A DNA stretch of 64,000 nt, from the NCBI GenBank assembly GCA_963693085.1, contig OY856413.1:749424056-749488055 (forward strand), given 5' to 3'. Position 1 is the first letter of the stretch, and every line of letters starts with the position of its first letter. The notes under the pieces were generated by a model. That model was not told where the DNA came from, searched no databases, and saw nothing but the letters and a program-made list of their open reading frames with translations. Made by a program: the position numbers and the translations under genes. Shown piece after piece: positions 50,682-63,174 of this stretch. Origin of the DNA: Alisma plantago-aquatica (taxonomy: Eukaryota; Streptophyta; Magnoliopsida; Alismatales; Alismataceae).

Positions 50682-52179
50682 CAAATGGTCAACTCAACCA
50701 TGCGGTTTGGAGTCTAGGGCACCAAACGGTTTGCAAACTGTTTGGTCCCAAACGGTTTGGTGAAACCGTTTGGACCAAAGGTCCAAGACCGTTTTCTATT
50801 GTTCTTTGATCAAGGTGTGTGCTTATGAATAGTTTATCATCTTCAACCTTTAAACTCACGGAACTACTGCCATTTTCCATGGCAACTCCGTCAATTAAGC
50901 AAGGTTAATGCAATAATGACAATTAAATCAATTGCAAGTAGAAATCGAATTCAATGACAAAGATTAAGGGTTAAAGTTATATAACCCGCCTTCAAATATG
51001 ATCCCAAGCTCCAAGCTTCATGGTTCCAATGGTGGTTGAAGCTATAGAAACCTCCCAAGGTCGTTTCTCAAGCTTTTGGAGTGAAAGGATCGGCTAGGGT
51101 TGAAGATGGAGTGAAGAAATGAAGGAATCATACATTGTTTTATGATTTTCACCATGAAATCAAGAAGAACGAAGATCAAAGGCTTACCAACAGGTTGGGG
51201 ACGTGCTCCCTGCTGTTCTTAGCTCTCTTGGTCGATTTTTCAAGCAAGGGGAAGAAAGGAATCGAAAAAGACCCTTAGGTGGGTTGGAAAAGGCTCTTTT
51301 ATAAGAAAATTGATGAAAGAGAAAATGTTTTATTAAAAATCAATTAATTCCATAAATGGTTCCACCTCTTCCTCCTTGGTTTGCTTGCATGCAAAGGCAA
51401 CTCAAATACACCGAACTCCCTTCCATTATCCATGGATTAAGGGAAAATAAACTAAGCACCTTAATCCATTATAATATTAATATATATATTTGAGTGCGAA
51501 TTCTTTTCCTTATAATAAGGTGAGTGGAATTTCACCTCCTTAAGATATTTTCGGTCCTTTCAAAGATCAAGGACGTCCACTTATACATCTGAATTCCACC
51601 ATTTTAATTTTGGTTGAAGGCCCTTTAATTATTTTATTTATTTCTACATTAATACCTCCATTATGCTTAAATCTTAATTATTTTAATATCAAGATTCTCT
51701 CTCCTTCAACTTAATTCAAATGAGGCGCCCCTCTTATTTTATTTGCTCCACATGATGCCAATATATATTAGGGACCTTATAAAAATGGTAATTTACATAT
51801 TGCACCCTAGGTTTTGGGTAAATTGCACATTACACCAAAACTAGGTTTTCATGCACAAACATTGCTTTATCAACTCTTTCTGGAATTCAGGTTATCACAA
51901 GCCATACTTCTGCATCATCTTTACTCTCATTATGCTTCAACACATGAGGAACATATTATCATGCACAAATTGCAATTAAACCTCTCAACTTGGGTAATTT
52001 GCACTTTAGTCCAGAACAGGCAAAATATTGATTTCAACAATATTCAAAAAGGACTAAAAGTGTAATATAAATTCCTCTTAAGCCCTAAATACTTTCCAAA
52101 AGATAAGAGCATGAATATAATTACTCTCATTATGCAAAACACCTAGGGTTACTTCATAACCCAGGTCAGGGATGTTACA

Positions 52180-52197
52180 AGTTTACCCACCCCTTAC
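52180..52197 (-). other. Polypurine tract
   Basis: Minus strand GTAAGGGGTGGGTAAACT lies directly before the 3' LTR start, the place where plus-strand synthesis is primed. Confidence 0.8.
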
Positions 52198-52230
52198 AAT
52201 GATTTCATCCCCGGAATCATCAACAAAATG

Positions 52231-53430
52231 CTAAGAGAAAAGAGTAGGATATTTCCTTCTCATCTCATCCTCTAGTTCCCACATAGCTTCTTCAAAGCCA
52301 CGGTGATTCCAGAGGACTTTTACAAGACTAATGTCTTTCTTCCTCAACTTCTTGATTCTTCTGTCAAGAATCAACATTGTCCCTTCAACATAAGATATGT
52401 CATCATTTAGTTCTACCTCCACAGGTTGTAGAACTAACTCAGTGTCAGGACGATACTTCCTCAACATAGAGATATGAAACACTGGGTGCAATCTATGCAA
52501 CTCAGGTGGTAACTCCATCTTATAGGTTACCTTTCCCATCCTCTCAATGATTGGATAAGGCCCCATAAATCTCAGAGCTAACTTCCCTTTCTTTCTAAAT
52601 CTCAGGATACCTTTCCGAGGTGAAACCTTGAGGTACACCCTGTCTCCAACTTGGAATTCTAAGGGTCTACAACGTTTGTCAGCATAGGATTTCTGTCTAT
52701 CCTGGGCTATTTTTAACTGTTGTTGTATGATCTTTATCTTCTCAGTTTTTTGTTGAACCAGCTCAGGACCCAAAAGTTGATATTCACCAGTTTCATACCA
52801 ACATAGAGGAGATCTACAACACCTACCATACAAAGATTCATATGGTACCATCTCAATACTGTGTTGATAGCTATTATTATAAGCAAACTCTATCAAGATC
52901 AGATGTAGATCCCAACTCCCCACAAACTGAAGGACACATGCCCTAAGCAAGTCCTCCAAGGTTTGTATCGTCCTCTCAGACTGTCCATCTGTCTGAGGAT
53001 GAAAGGATGTACTAAACCTTAACTGAGTGCCCAAAGCTTTATGAAGTCGTTCCCAAAAACAACTCGTAAATTGAGGACCTCTATCAGAAACTATTGTAAC
53101 TGGTACACCATGCAGCCGCACTATCTCATCTATGTAGATTTGTGCAAGCTTCTCAGCTGTATAGGTTGTTTTAACAGGTAAGAAATGTGTTGTCTTTGTC
53201 AACCTATCAACTATCACCCAAATGGAATCATGACTTTTGGCTGTTCTAGGCAAACCAACCACAAAGTCCATAGTTACATGATCCTACTTCCACTGTGGTA
53301 TGGGCAGGGGTTGCATTGTTCCTGTGGGCTTTTGATGTTCAACTTTAACCTACTGACACACCGGACACCGCATAACAAACTCAGCAACATCCTTCTTCAA
53401 TCCAGGCCACCAATACATATCTTTTAAGTT
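52231..53430 (-). pseudogene. Integrase with chromodomain-like C-terminus
   Basis: Inserts element DNA into the chromosome; in chromoviruses the tail is thought to steer integration to particular chromatin. The longest open piece, 53271-52231 (346 codons), holds the complete catalytic triad: Asp2 (MDFV), Asp63 (SDRGPQF) and Glu99 (QSERT), with 35 residues between the last two, then GPYPIIERMGKVTYKMELP and the tail ILDRRIKKLRKKDISLVK…WELEDEMRRKYP. Upstream, in the same frame, WWPGLKKDVAEFVMRCPVCQ is the end of the zinc-binding domain. Stops (TAG) lie after CPVCQ and just before the core; the join to RNase H needs one frameshift near 53500. Confidence 0.95.
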
Positions 53431-55078
53431 ATGATACATCTTGGTGCTCCCTGGATGCATAGAATACATTGAAGAATGAGCTTCCTTTAAAACTTTTTCT
53501 TAAGTTGTCAACATCAGGTACTACCATCCTACCATGGTAACAAACTACCTGATCATCAGAATCATGGAAACCATCCCGTTTCTCACTACCATATTCTGGC
53601 CTGATCTGCTGAATCATAGATTCAGTCTGTTGTGCTTCCTTAATCTGCTGTCTCAGAGTTGGTTTTATGTGCATCTCAGCTAGCAACCCGGCTAACAATG
53701 ACACTTTAAGTTGTACATTGTCTTGCCTTAAGGAGATAAACATATCTCTCTTAAAGCACACTAAGGAGTTTAGTTGTGCTTTATCTAGGGTTGGTGTTGT
53801 TGATTTTCTACTTAGTGCATCAGCAACCACATTGTCTTTCCCTGGATGCTAATCAATTGTACAATCATAGTCCTTGATTAACTCCATCCAGCGGCGTTGC
53901 CTCATATTTAGCTCATGCTGAGAAAAGATGTACTTTAGGTTCTTATGGTCTGTGAAAATCTGGAATGTTTCTCCATAGAGATAATGTCTCTAGATCTTCA
54001 AGGCATGGACCACAGCAGCTAATTCCAGATCGTGTGTCGGATAATTCTCCTCGTGTTTCTTAAGCTGTCGAGAAGCAAAAGAAATCACTTGCTTATCATG
54101 CATCAAAACACATCCTAAGACATTCTTAGATGCATCACAGAAGACTATATACCCCTTTCCTTGCTCAGGTAGCACCAACACAGGTGCACATGTTAACCTT
54201 TCCTTCAGCAGTTGGAAAGAGTGTTGACACTTGTCATTCCAGACAAAAGCAATCTCCTTCCTTGTCAACTTGGTCAGGGGTAAGGCTATTAAACTGAAGT
54301 TCTTAATGAACCTCCTGTAATAGCCATCCAGTCCTATGAAACTTCTTATCTCAGTCGGTGTCTTTGGTTGCTCCCATTACAGGACAAATTCTACCTTTTT
54401 AGGATCAACACGAATACTTGAGGCAGATATTACATATCCAAGAAAGGAAACTTCTGGCAACCAAAACTCACACTTGTTAAACTTAGCATATAACTTATGC
54501 TCCCTTAGCAAAGTCAAAGCTTGGAGAAGATGTTGTTCATGTTGCTGAGCATCTCTACTATATATCAGAATGTCATCTATAAAGACGACAACATATTGAT
54601 CTAGAAAAGGTCGAAAGATTCTATTCATGAGTTCCATAAACGTAGCCAGTGCATTAGTTAGTACAAACGACATAACTGTGAACCCATAGTGACCATACCT
54701 TGTCCTAAAGGCAGACTTAGGTATGTCACCCTCCTTGATATGTAACTGATGGTATCCCGACCTCAGATCTATCTTAGAAAACACAGCCGCACCACGCAAC
54801 TGCTCAAACAAGTCATCAATCCTTGGTAAAGGATACTTGTTCTTTGTAGTGACTTTGTTTAACTTTCTATAGTCAATGCATAACCGCATCGACCCATCCT
54901 TTTTCTTAACAAAAAGGACTGGTGCACCCCAGGGTGAAGTGCTCGGTCGAATAAAACCTTTCTCAAGAAACTCTTGCAGTTGTTTCTTGAGCTCTACCAT
55001 CTCAACAGGCGCCATCCTATATGGTGTTTGTGCTATTGGTTGTGTGTCCGGGATAAGATTTATTTCAAAATCAATCTC
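53429..55078 (-). pseudogene. Reverse transcriptase / RNase H
   Basis: Reverse transcriptase piece 55015-54377: [27 protein letters not shown], and active site FIDDILIYS at residues 145-153 with both aspartates present. The connection YYRRFIKNF and RNase H follow (54268-53990, [38 protein letters not shown]), then [12 protein letters not shown] and the linker 53830-53429 ([16 protein letters not shown]). All lie in one frame with stops near 54377 and 53990 and a frameshift near the 3' end. Far better preserved than the copy at 15525-17130. Confidence 0.95.
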
Positions 55079-55720
55079 TCAGGGCGGCGGAACACCTGGA
55101 AGTTCTTCAGGAAATACATCTTCAAATTCCCTGACTACAGGAACTTCAAAAGGATGAGGGCTTTCCATTATGGTATCAACCACATGGGCTAATAATGCAA
55201 GGCATCCTTGTCTCATCAACTTCTCAGCTACCATAGCTGATACAAGACATGTTGGAAGAATCTTTCTATCTCCCTGAAAGATCCATGTGTCACCGTCATC
55301 TGTGAACACATCTTGCTTGGAACTACAATCCAAGACAACCTTATACTTCTCTAAGGTGTCCATTCCAAGGATTATATCAAAACCTTGCATCTCAAGTGGT
55401 ATAAGATCCACTTGAATGTGGTGATCAGAAAAGAAAAGATTGCAGGGAGAACACACTTCCCACAAAACTACAGATCTCATCAAAGGTGTCTCTAATAGCA
55501 AGCTATCTATTCTATGACTAACAATCATATTGCAGTCATCAATCACTTCTCAAGTGATAAAAGAGTGTGTAGCACTCGGATCAACTAACACAGATACAAA
55601 GAAGGATAAAGACATATCAGAATAAAGTAGTTCCATCTGACCTGTCACAACCCGAGGGTTGACTACTACTTCAGGCTGGTTCATAGAATAGAACCTAGTT
55701 GTCTCTTGTTGTTGACCATG
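55079..55720 (-). pseudogene. Aspartic protease
   Basis: Processes Gag-Pol. The active-site loop reads VLVDPSATHSFIT: the Gly of DPGATHS is Ser, which may weaken it. A TGA at 55552-55550 follows this motif. The open piece 55546-55079 continues HIQVDLIPLEMQGFDIILGM, the flap/C-terminal part, and VPVVREFEDVFPEELPGVPP, the link to reverse transcriptase; a TGA at 55081-55079 ends it. The frame is the same as gag and reverse transcriptase. Confidence 0.9.
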
Positions 55721-55816
55721 TGCTCGATTGTTAGATGTCGAAGAACCGGCTTGGGACGCTGGTCCACGTCCTCTAGCACCACTGTCAGGCTATTGCCTCT
55801 GAGAGCCCTACTGACT

Positions 55817-56929
55817 CTACCTCGATTGCTGGGTCACACTCCTGACTTTCGCAGGACAGTCTCTCACCACATGGTCTTCTTTTCCACATCTATAACAGGT
55901 TATGTTCCCCCTTGGTGGTCTAGGTGGTCTTGTTACTGACATTGAGGCCGAACTGTGAGCTCCCTTTGGTCTTTTTACTGACATTGAGGCTGGAATGTGA
56001 GCTCCCTTTGGTGGTAAACTATGGTTTCTACCCTTACTTGACGTCCATTGTGTCTGGGTATTGAACCTTGGTGGTGGTGTAGGCACAGAATACCTTGGTT
56101 TCTTGAAACCCCCAGCACTCTGTCCTTGAAACTGTGCGTATTCCTTCTTACCATTGGCCTGTCACTTCTCAACTACCGACCTCTCTATACGTCTTACAGA
56201 TTCCACAAAAGTTGCAAACCTCTCCCGGTTCTCCAAACCAGACACCGGAGTGGTTAATTCAGTGTTCAGCCCCTTCTCAAACCGCCGAATTCTCTCCTCA
56301 TCATTTGATGCCATATGCGGATAGAACCACAACAACTCCATAAATCTAGACTCATACTTGCTAATGTTCATAGGCCCTTGCCTAATTTTCTCAAACTGGG
56401 ATATCTTCTCATCTAGATACGTCTTGGGAAAGTATCTAGTGACAAATTCACGCCTAAATTCATCCCATCCAATCACAACTCCAGGTCTTTTGCCCTCCTC
56501 AATGGTCCACCAGTGTCCAACACTTCCTTTGAGGAGATATACAGCATGTCTGACCCTCTCATCATCAAGAATCATAAGGATTCTTAAGGCTTTCTCCAAC
56601 TCAGTCAACCATAGATCAGCATCCGTCGGATCGGCTGTACCAGCTTACTCTAAGGCTCCTACCCTCTTAAGCCTTTCAAAAGTCTTGCCGGCACCATGTC
56701 TTTCATCATGGGGTGTTGCCCTGGGTGCTGGTACTGGCATTCTATCCGTCATGTGGATCATAGCTGCCATAAATTGCCCGAATATCGCCTGGAAGGTTGG
56801 GCTCCCCATATCATCTGGGTGGAACTAAAGTTGTTCAGGTATAGGTTCCTCCCTGTCCTGGCCTCTTACACCATTTCCCAGTGTAGAAACACTGCTCTCA
56901 GCAGTGTGTTCTTCATGTGATCCAGACAT
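55817..56929 (-). pseudogene. gag: gag (capsid and nucleocapsid)
   Basis: Starts at ATG 56929 (MSGSHEEHTAESSV). The capsid region is open 56608-56162: LTELEKALRILMILDDERVR, KGSVGHWWTIEEG, WDEFRREFVTRYFP and FMELLWFYPHMASNDEERIR. The nucleocapsid zinc knuckle CYRCGKEDHVVRDCP (C-x2-C-x4-H-x4-C) lies near 55900-55855. Stops in frame at 56827, 56647 and 56164, then several after 55817. Gag is in the same frame as pol, so the element encoded one Gag-Pol polyprotein. Confidence 0.93.
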
Positions 56930-57043
56930 CCTTAGTTCTTCTTCTCCTATAAGAACAGAAGACACTATCAGATAAACTGGAAGACACTTAGAACAGACCC
57001 AACTACCTTAATCATATGTCTCTGTAGACTCAGCGAACCTAGA

Positions 57044-57055
57044 GCTCTGATACCA
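57044..57055 (-). other. tRNA-Met primer binding site
   Basis: Minus strand TGGTATCAGAGC, six bases after the LTR end CGCCACA, followed by gag leader sequence. Confidence 0.92.
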
Positions 57056-59104
57056 CTAATTTGTGGCGTCTGACTCGTGAAAACAAGATTAACTAATACG
57101 GAAGCGTATTATTAACAACGGAATTACTAAAAATCACTAAAAATTAAAACCATTTATCAAGAGATCCATTCACAGGAAAACTCTTTCATTTAGTACCAAA
57201 GTAAACATTACATACTGGTTCATATATACATTACATGCATCATTGCACCTCGAGGCATACAGGCACAAAATCTCATATCGAAGTATCAAAACACTAACTC
57301 CTAGGACCCGAGAGTACATAGACGACTCATAGGACTAACTACACAAGACCAGACAACCAATGCCTCCACCTGATGGATCACTGTTGTCCCTGTGACTGTT
57401 GCTGCTGCTCTTCTCCTGTAGAAGAGTTTCTGCCTTGTCGTCTGCGTCTACCTAAAAACATTGGATCCCATGGGGGTGAGACAATTATAAAAATTGCCCC
57501 AGCGGGAGATATAACTCTCTGCCAAAACATTGTCATTGCAGTTTAATAGGAATAAATTGAACAGTGGGATAATATAAATCAATAATAGGTGAATCAACGT
57601 CTATGCAGACTAGAGAAACATTCTTGTGCAATATTACAGCTATAATTTGATTAAGCAGCATGTCTCATATGCAATATGAGTTAAATAAACATAAGTCCAT
57701 TTGTGTATCAAGGACATGCTAAGTTGTATATCATCAATCAGTGTTTCTTGTATTTCAATCTAATGCAAATACACTACACGGCTGATTATATTTTACAAAT
57801 AGATTTAAGCTCTGAGGAGATGAGGTATACCGCTCATACTCCAACCGACCATTTCTAGAATCAAAATCGGTACCATAAATAGGTCAATGGAAGAGTCGGA
57901 TTCCCATGACCTCCCACATCCTAGTCAGCACAGGACTACAAGCGGGACTGTGTCGAATACTCAAATAGCTTTCCAGGGTATACTGGAACTTCGCTATAGA
58001 GTTACAGCGTCAACTGCACTCTCATCAGTAATCGAGAGCATTAATGTTTATCTCCATCGACATGACATAAAATAACATTGAGAGATTAATGATACATCCA
58101 TCCCAACCATCAGAAGATTTATGATACGTCTATCCCGACACATGAAGGATTGAGAGGTTTAGTGTATACCTTCCCTCAATCTCTTCATCCGGACGTAAGG
58201 ATATTTTCTCCCATTTACCCCCGCATATTCAAAATATGCGAATTCCAGGAATTCCATAGAAAACTTGTTTCACCATCACCAACTACTGACGATGATGGAT
58301 CTATGGTCAGAGCACTACATGAATAGATTCCACTTGATTAATTAAGTACATTTTTATATTCTTTTAGCATCAAACAAGTTCTCAAACACAACTTATTATA
58401 ACAATGCTATAAAGAAACATGTACTATTTTCATCAATCTTAAAAAGGCATTGGGGACTCAGTCCCTTATTTCAAAACTGGGAATTCTCATTCTTTCTCAA
58501 TTTCATCACCATAATCATATGGCTCTGGGTAATTAAACCCTTGATTCATCATTAAGCATTCTTACCACTTTTCCAGGTAACCATCACCTTCAGGTCAATT
58601 GACCAAGGCAAACATGATACTTGCTATTACAAGCACCACACATGGTACATGAGGCCCATTAACTCTCTGATTACCTCTTACCAGGAAACAAGGTATATTA
58701 TGGCACTCAAGGTACAATCACCATAGTGAATTAAACATCATAGCTCATACCTGGCCATGATAATTATTTCAACATACCTGCATGGTTAGCATAGATGATA
58801 ACAGTGATATCAATTGCATAACAGAACCATGCTAAAAAAATATGAATTCACTATTCATGGGTAACACCACTAATCCCTTACCAGGGTTAGGGTTTCCCAT
58901 TTCATGTCATATGGGAATAAACATCTCATTTCCACATCATAGTTATGGTCTATCACCATATTGCCCAAAATTAGGGTTCATTAAGCAATACATAGTATCA
59001 CCCTGGATTTGAGCTCCACAGAACATCAGACATCAGGGTTTCTCATGAAACCATCCTTAGTTAAGGTTTCACGTCAAATTCACCATATAAAAAGATTTAC
59101 ATTC

Positions 59105-59285
59105 AATAATCCACAATTAGGGTTTACTATTCATCCCAATTAGGGTTTCATTTTCCATTACCCATAATTAAGGTTTACTATTCATCCCAATTGGGGTTTC
59201 ATGTTCCATTACCCATAATTAGGGTTTACTATTCATCCCAATTAGGGTTTCATGTTCCATTACCCATAATTAGGGTTTACTATAC
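59105..59285. repeat. 51-bp AGGGTTT-containing tandem repeat in the 5' LTR
   Basis: Between three and four units of the same repeat seen at 46020-46155. The extra unit relative to the other LTR shows copy-number change after insertion. Confidence 0.82.
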
Positions 59286-59689
59286 ACGTCATCATCCTAA
59301 ACTAGGACTACATCCACACCTTGGATTAGGGTTCAATTATAATTGCCCTGGATTAGGGTCTTGGGTTCATGATTAGGGTTTCATGATCTCTTTACTTAAG
59401 GATCATACCCTAAATCACCACATGAATTAAACTCATGTATAAAATCCATGTTATTATCCTCTCAACTTGATTAGGTCAAATCAGTCCTTCAATCAAGTTC
59501 ATACAACTATGAATGACATAGTGTACCAAGCCATTGATCTTATCTCAATTAGGGTTCCTTCCTTAATTGACACTAATCCCTAGGTACTATTAGGGTTTCA
59601 ACCTTTGTACCTTTATTGATTAACCATCATTGGATAATTGGAAACATCATTGCCTTCAATATCCAAATGATTGAACCACTAACAACCTC

Positions 59690-60295
59690 CATGCGGTTTT
59701 GAAATTTCAACACCAAACGGTTTTGAAACCGTTTGCCACCAAACGGTTTTGAAACCGTTTGACCCCAAACGGTTTCAAGACCGTTTGGGCCAAATCAGTC
59801 CCAAAACCGCAAGGGCTCATTAGGTCAACCATCAATTCAATTGATCTCCAATTGTATCATTGAATCGACTATTAGATATTCAATTGAAGGAATCATCAAT
59901 CCAAACTATTAGATCTTCATCCATGGGTCAAGGATCAACCTCCAATACACCAAATGGTTTTGAAACCGTTTGGTACCAAACAGTTTCAAGACCGTTTGGG
60001 ATCAAACAGTCTCAAGACCGTTTTCCCCAAAAAGTCTTGAAATCATTAGGACCAAACAAGGATTTCTTCAATCAATTCAATTAGGGTTTCCACTTGAAGG
60101 ATCGTGCACACATTGGATCAATTAATTAAGTCCATTGGATCATCATCCAACCTTTGATTGAGTTTAGACCTCAAACGGTCAACTCAACCATGCGGTTTGG
60201 AGTCTAGGGCACCAAACGGTTTGCAAATCATTTTGTCCCAAACGGTTTGGTGAAACCGTTTGGACCAAAGGTCCAAGACCGTTTGCTATTGTTCT
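59690..60295. repeat. CAAACGGT/ACCGTTTG inverted-repeat block, 5' LTR
   Basis: Full palindromes at 59714-59735 and 59740-59760 and further sites at 59766, 59950, 60000 and 60240, all with arms CAAACGGTTT/AAACCGTTTG or close variants. Located 1.4-2.0 kb into the LTR. Confidence 0.93.
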
Positions 60296-61671
60296 TTGAT
60301 CAAGGTGTGTTTTTATGAACAGGTTATCATCTTCAACCTTTAAACTCACGGAACTACTGCCATTTTCCATGGCAACTCCATCAATTAAGCAAGGCTATTG
60401 CAATAATGACAATTAAATCAATTGCAAGTAGAAATCGAATTCAATGACAAAGATTAAGGGTTAAAGTTATATAATCCGCCTTCAAATATGATCCCAAGCT
60501 CCAAGCTTCACGGATCCAATGGTGGTTGAATCTCTAGCAACCTCCCAAGGTCGTTTCTCAAGCTTTTGGAGTGAAAGGATCGGTTAGGGTTGAAGATGGA
60601 GTGAAGAAATGAAGGAATCATACATTGTTTTATGATTTTCACCATGAAATCAAGAAGAACGAAGATCAAAGGCTTACCAAAAGGTTGGGGACGTGCTCCC
60701 TGCTGTTCTTAACTCTCTTGGTCGATTTTGCAAGCAAGGGGAAGAAAGGAAACGAAAACGACCCTTAGGTGGGTTGGAAAAGGCTCTTTTATAAGAAAAT
60801 TGATGAAAGAGAAAATGTTTTATTAAAAATCAATTAATTCAAAAAATGGTTCCAACTCTTCCTCCTTGGTTTGCTTGCATGAAAAGGCAACTCAAAGCCA
60901 CCGAACTCCCTTTCATTATCCATGGATTAAGGGAAAACAAATTAAGCACCTTAATCCATTATAATATTAATATATATATATTTGAGTGGGAATTATTTTC
61001 CTTATACTAAGGTGAGTGGAATTTCACGTACTTAAGATATTTTCGGTCTTTTCAAAGCTCAAGGACGTCCACTTATACATCTGAATTCCACCATTTTAAT
61101 TTTGGTTGAAGGCCCTTTAATTATTTTATTTATTTCTACATTAATACATCCATTATGCTTAAATCTTGATTATTTTAATATCAAGATTCTCTATCCTTCA
61201 ACTTAATTCAAATGAGGTGCCCCTCTTATTTTATTTGCTCCACATGATACCAATATATATTAGGGACCTTATAAAAATGGTAATTTACATATTGCACCCT
61301 AGGTTTTGGGTAAATTGCACATTACACCAAAACTAGGTTTTCATGCACAAACATTGCTTTATTAGCTCTTTCTGAAATTCAGGCTATCACAAGCCATACT
61401 TCTGCATCATCTTCACTCTCATGATGCTTCAACACATGAGGAACATATTATCATGCACAAATTGCAATTAAACCCCTCAACTTGGGTAATTTGCACTTTA
61501 GTCCAAAACAGGCAAAATATTGATTTCAACAATATTCAAAAAGGACTAAAAGTGTATTATAAATTCCTCTTGAGCCCTAAATAATTTCCAAAAGATAAGA
61601 GCATGCATATAATTACTCTCATTATGCAAAACACCTAGGGTTACTTCATAACCCAGGTCAGGGATGTTACA

Positions 61672-61987
61672 CACAGTGTTTTTTCAATTACTCGCAGTGT
61701 TTGTTCAGTTACTCGCAGGTTTGTGACAGTTACTCGCAGTGTTTGTTCAGTTACTCGCAATGTTTTTTTAGTTACTCGTAGGGTTGTGAAAGTTCTCGCA
61801 GTGTTTTTGCAGTTACTCTAACTACTATTACAGTTAATCGTATTGTTTTTTAGTTACTCACAGGGTTATGACAGTTACTCACAGTGTTTGTTCAGTTACT
61901 CACAGGTTTGTGACAGTTACTCACAGTGTTTGTTCAGTTACTCACATTGTTTGTTCAGTTACTCGTAGGGTTGTGACAGTTACTCGT
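61672..61987 (+). repeat. 3' GTTACTC array, right half: 15 units
   Basis: Core motif (with variants ATTACTC, GTTCTCG and GTTAATC) at 61687, 61708, 61729, 61750, 61771, 61792, 61812, 61833, 61853, 61874, 61895, 61916, 61937, 61958 and 61979. It continues the array broken at 43986. It is cut at 61987 by a Copia-type LTR. Confidence 0.95.
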
Positions 61988-63174
61988 TGTTGGTATGTAT
62001 GCCCTGAGATCCAATCATGGGATGATTGGTGGGATACATTAAGATTGATTTGATAAACATCAAAGGCAAGCTTCCAATTCTTTCTGGTTCAGTCATATGA
62101 GATAGTGATAGAACAGATTGAATGTCTAGAGAATGACAGTTTTCAATGACATATGCCTTCAGGTTCAGAACCTGAATGATGAGATCATACGGATGCTAAG
62201 AGTTTTTACATTCTCATTATGTCCCTAGTCGGATGTCATTGTGGAAGGTAGATAGACAGTAATGACACACAAGACTAGATTGTGGTGTTGGTTGATGACA
62301 GAATCTCATTAATCATGATATAGAGATATCAAACCAAACACATAGGTACTTGTTAGAGAACAAGTGTACCGAACAGACCCACCGTGAGTTTGACACATGG
62401 AACCATGACATGGTAGTCATAGTTAATACTCACAGTGATGGTGGTGAGTGTGATTCTTTGACCTGAAATCACTACACTCAACACATGTCGTTGGGCACAC
62501 TTTGACATCATCAAACGTAGTCCTGAAACATGGGTTGTTATAAAGGTGATGATTGGGTGGCTTTGACACATGGGGCTTTTGAGGGGTGAGTGATAGATAT
62601 GGGATTTGTCCCTCCTGAGGGAGTTTGATATCCATGGCCACTTGATGAGTAGGATTGAGAAAGGCGTGCACGCATGTGTGAATCAGTATGTGATATTGAT
62701 GTCATGCATATCTCTTCCAATCTACTATGAGATCAAGAAAGTGAATGAACGTTGACAGGACGACTGTTCCATGCCTCGAGTTCATTCGGGATATCAGTGA
62801 CAAATGAATTATACATTCACTGTAACACCATTCACGGATTCTAGGATTGAAAGTTGTTCTCCAACTTTCTATTTCACTTGGGTAGCACTGATGTGTGACT
62901 AGGCACCGCTCTTTGCTTGTGAAGTCATAAGTGTTATGGACTTTCACTGCCAACGTGAAATGGACCTGTAGGGTCACACACATAGGATTTAACCTGGAAG
63001 AGGAGTTTTGTCCACAAACAATGTTTAGATTGATTACTAAAGGAGTTTAGTAGTTAAATTAAACACTCAATTAATTGATAGCTCAGTATCATAATGTTCA
63101 AGGTGTTGGACTGATTGATTAGAGTATCGGATTGATTGAAACTGCAATTGACTATTTCTGCACAATCTGCACTC

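Larger units (their letters stand above)
43987..52179 (-). repeat. 3' LTR, split by a nested insert (about 4.6 kb without it)
   Basis: Minus strand TGTAACATCCCTGACC (52179) to GTCAGACACCACA (43987). It aligns along its length with 57062-61671; the alignment jumps at 47081-50681, where the nested LTR sits. Internal 51-bp AGGGTTT repeats near 46020-46150 have two units here against about three in the 5' LTR. Confidence 0.93.
43987..61671 (-). mobile_element. Full-length Tekay-like Ty3/gypsy element with nested insertion
   Basis: Minus-strand order: 5' LTR (61671-57062), primer site, gag, protease, reverse transcriptase/RNase H, integrase with chromodomain-like tail, polypurine tract, 3' LTR (52179-43987) carrying a nested LTR insert. 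The flanks are TGCAG (43982-43986) and CACAG (61672-61676), a 5-bp target duplication with two transitions; removing the element and one copy restores the 21-bp array step exactly. LTR copies differ by scattered substitutions. Gag-pol lies in a single frame with about a dozen stops and one frameshift, so it is inactive. Confidence 0.93.
57062..61671 (-). repeat. 5' LTR (4.6 kb, uninterrupted)
   Basis: Minus strand TGTAACATCCCTGACC (61671) to GTCAGACGCCACA (57062). It serves as the intact reference for the split 3' LTR. Short plus-strand open frames such as 57887-58075 and 59860-60084 occur in both LTR copies and are not genes. Confidence 0.95.
39480..61987 (+). mobile_element. Mutator-like element (FAR1 type), interrupted by the Tekay-like element
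   Basis: Left portion 39480-43986; right portion 61672-61987, where a Copia LTR cuts it again. It is recognised by the FAR1/MULE transposase gene and by GTTACTC arrays on both sides of that gene. Terminal inverted repeats were not identified: the left limit is set where microsatellite DNA gives way to a GC-rich leader, and the right end is not in view. The transposase is broken, so it would not move by itself. Confidence 0.5.
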
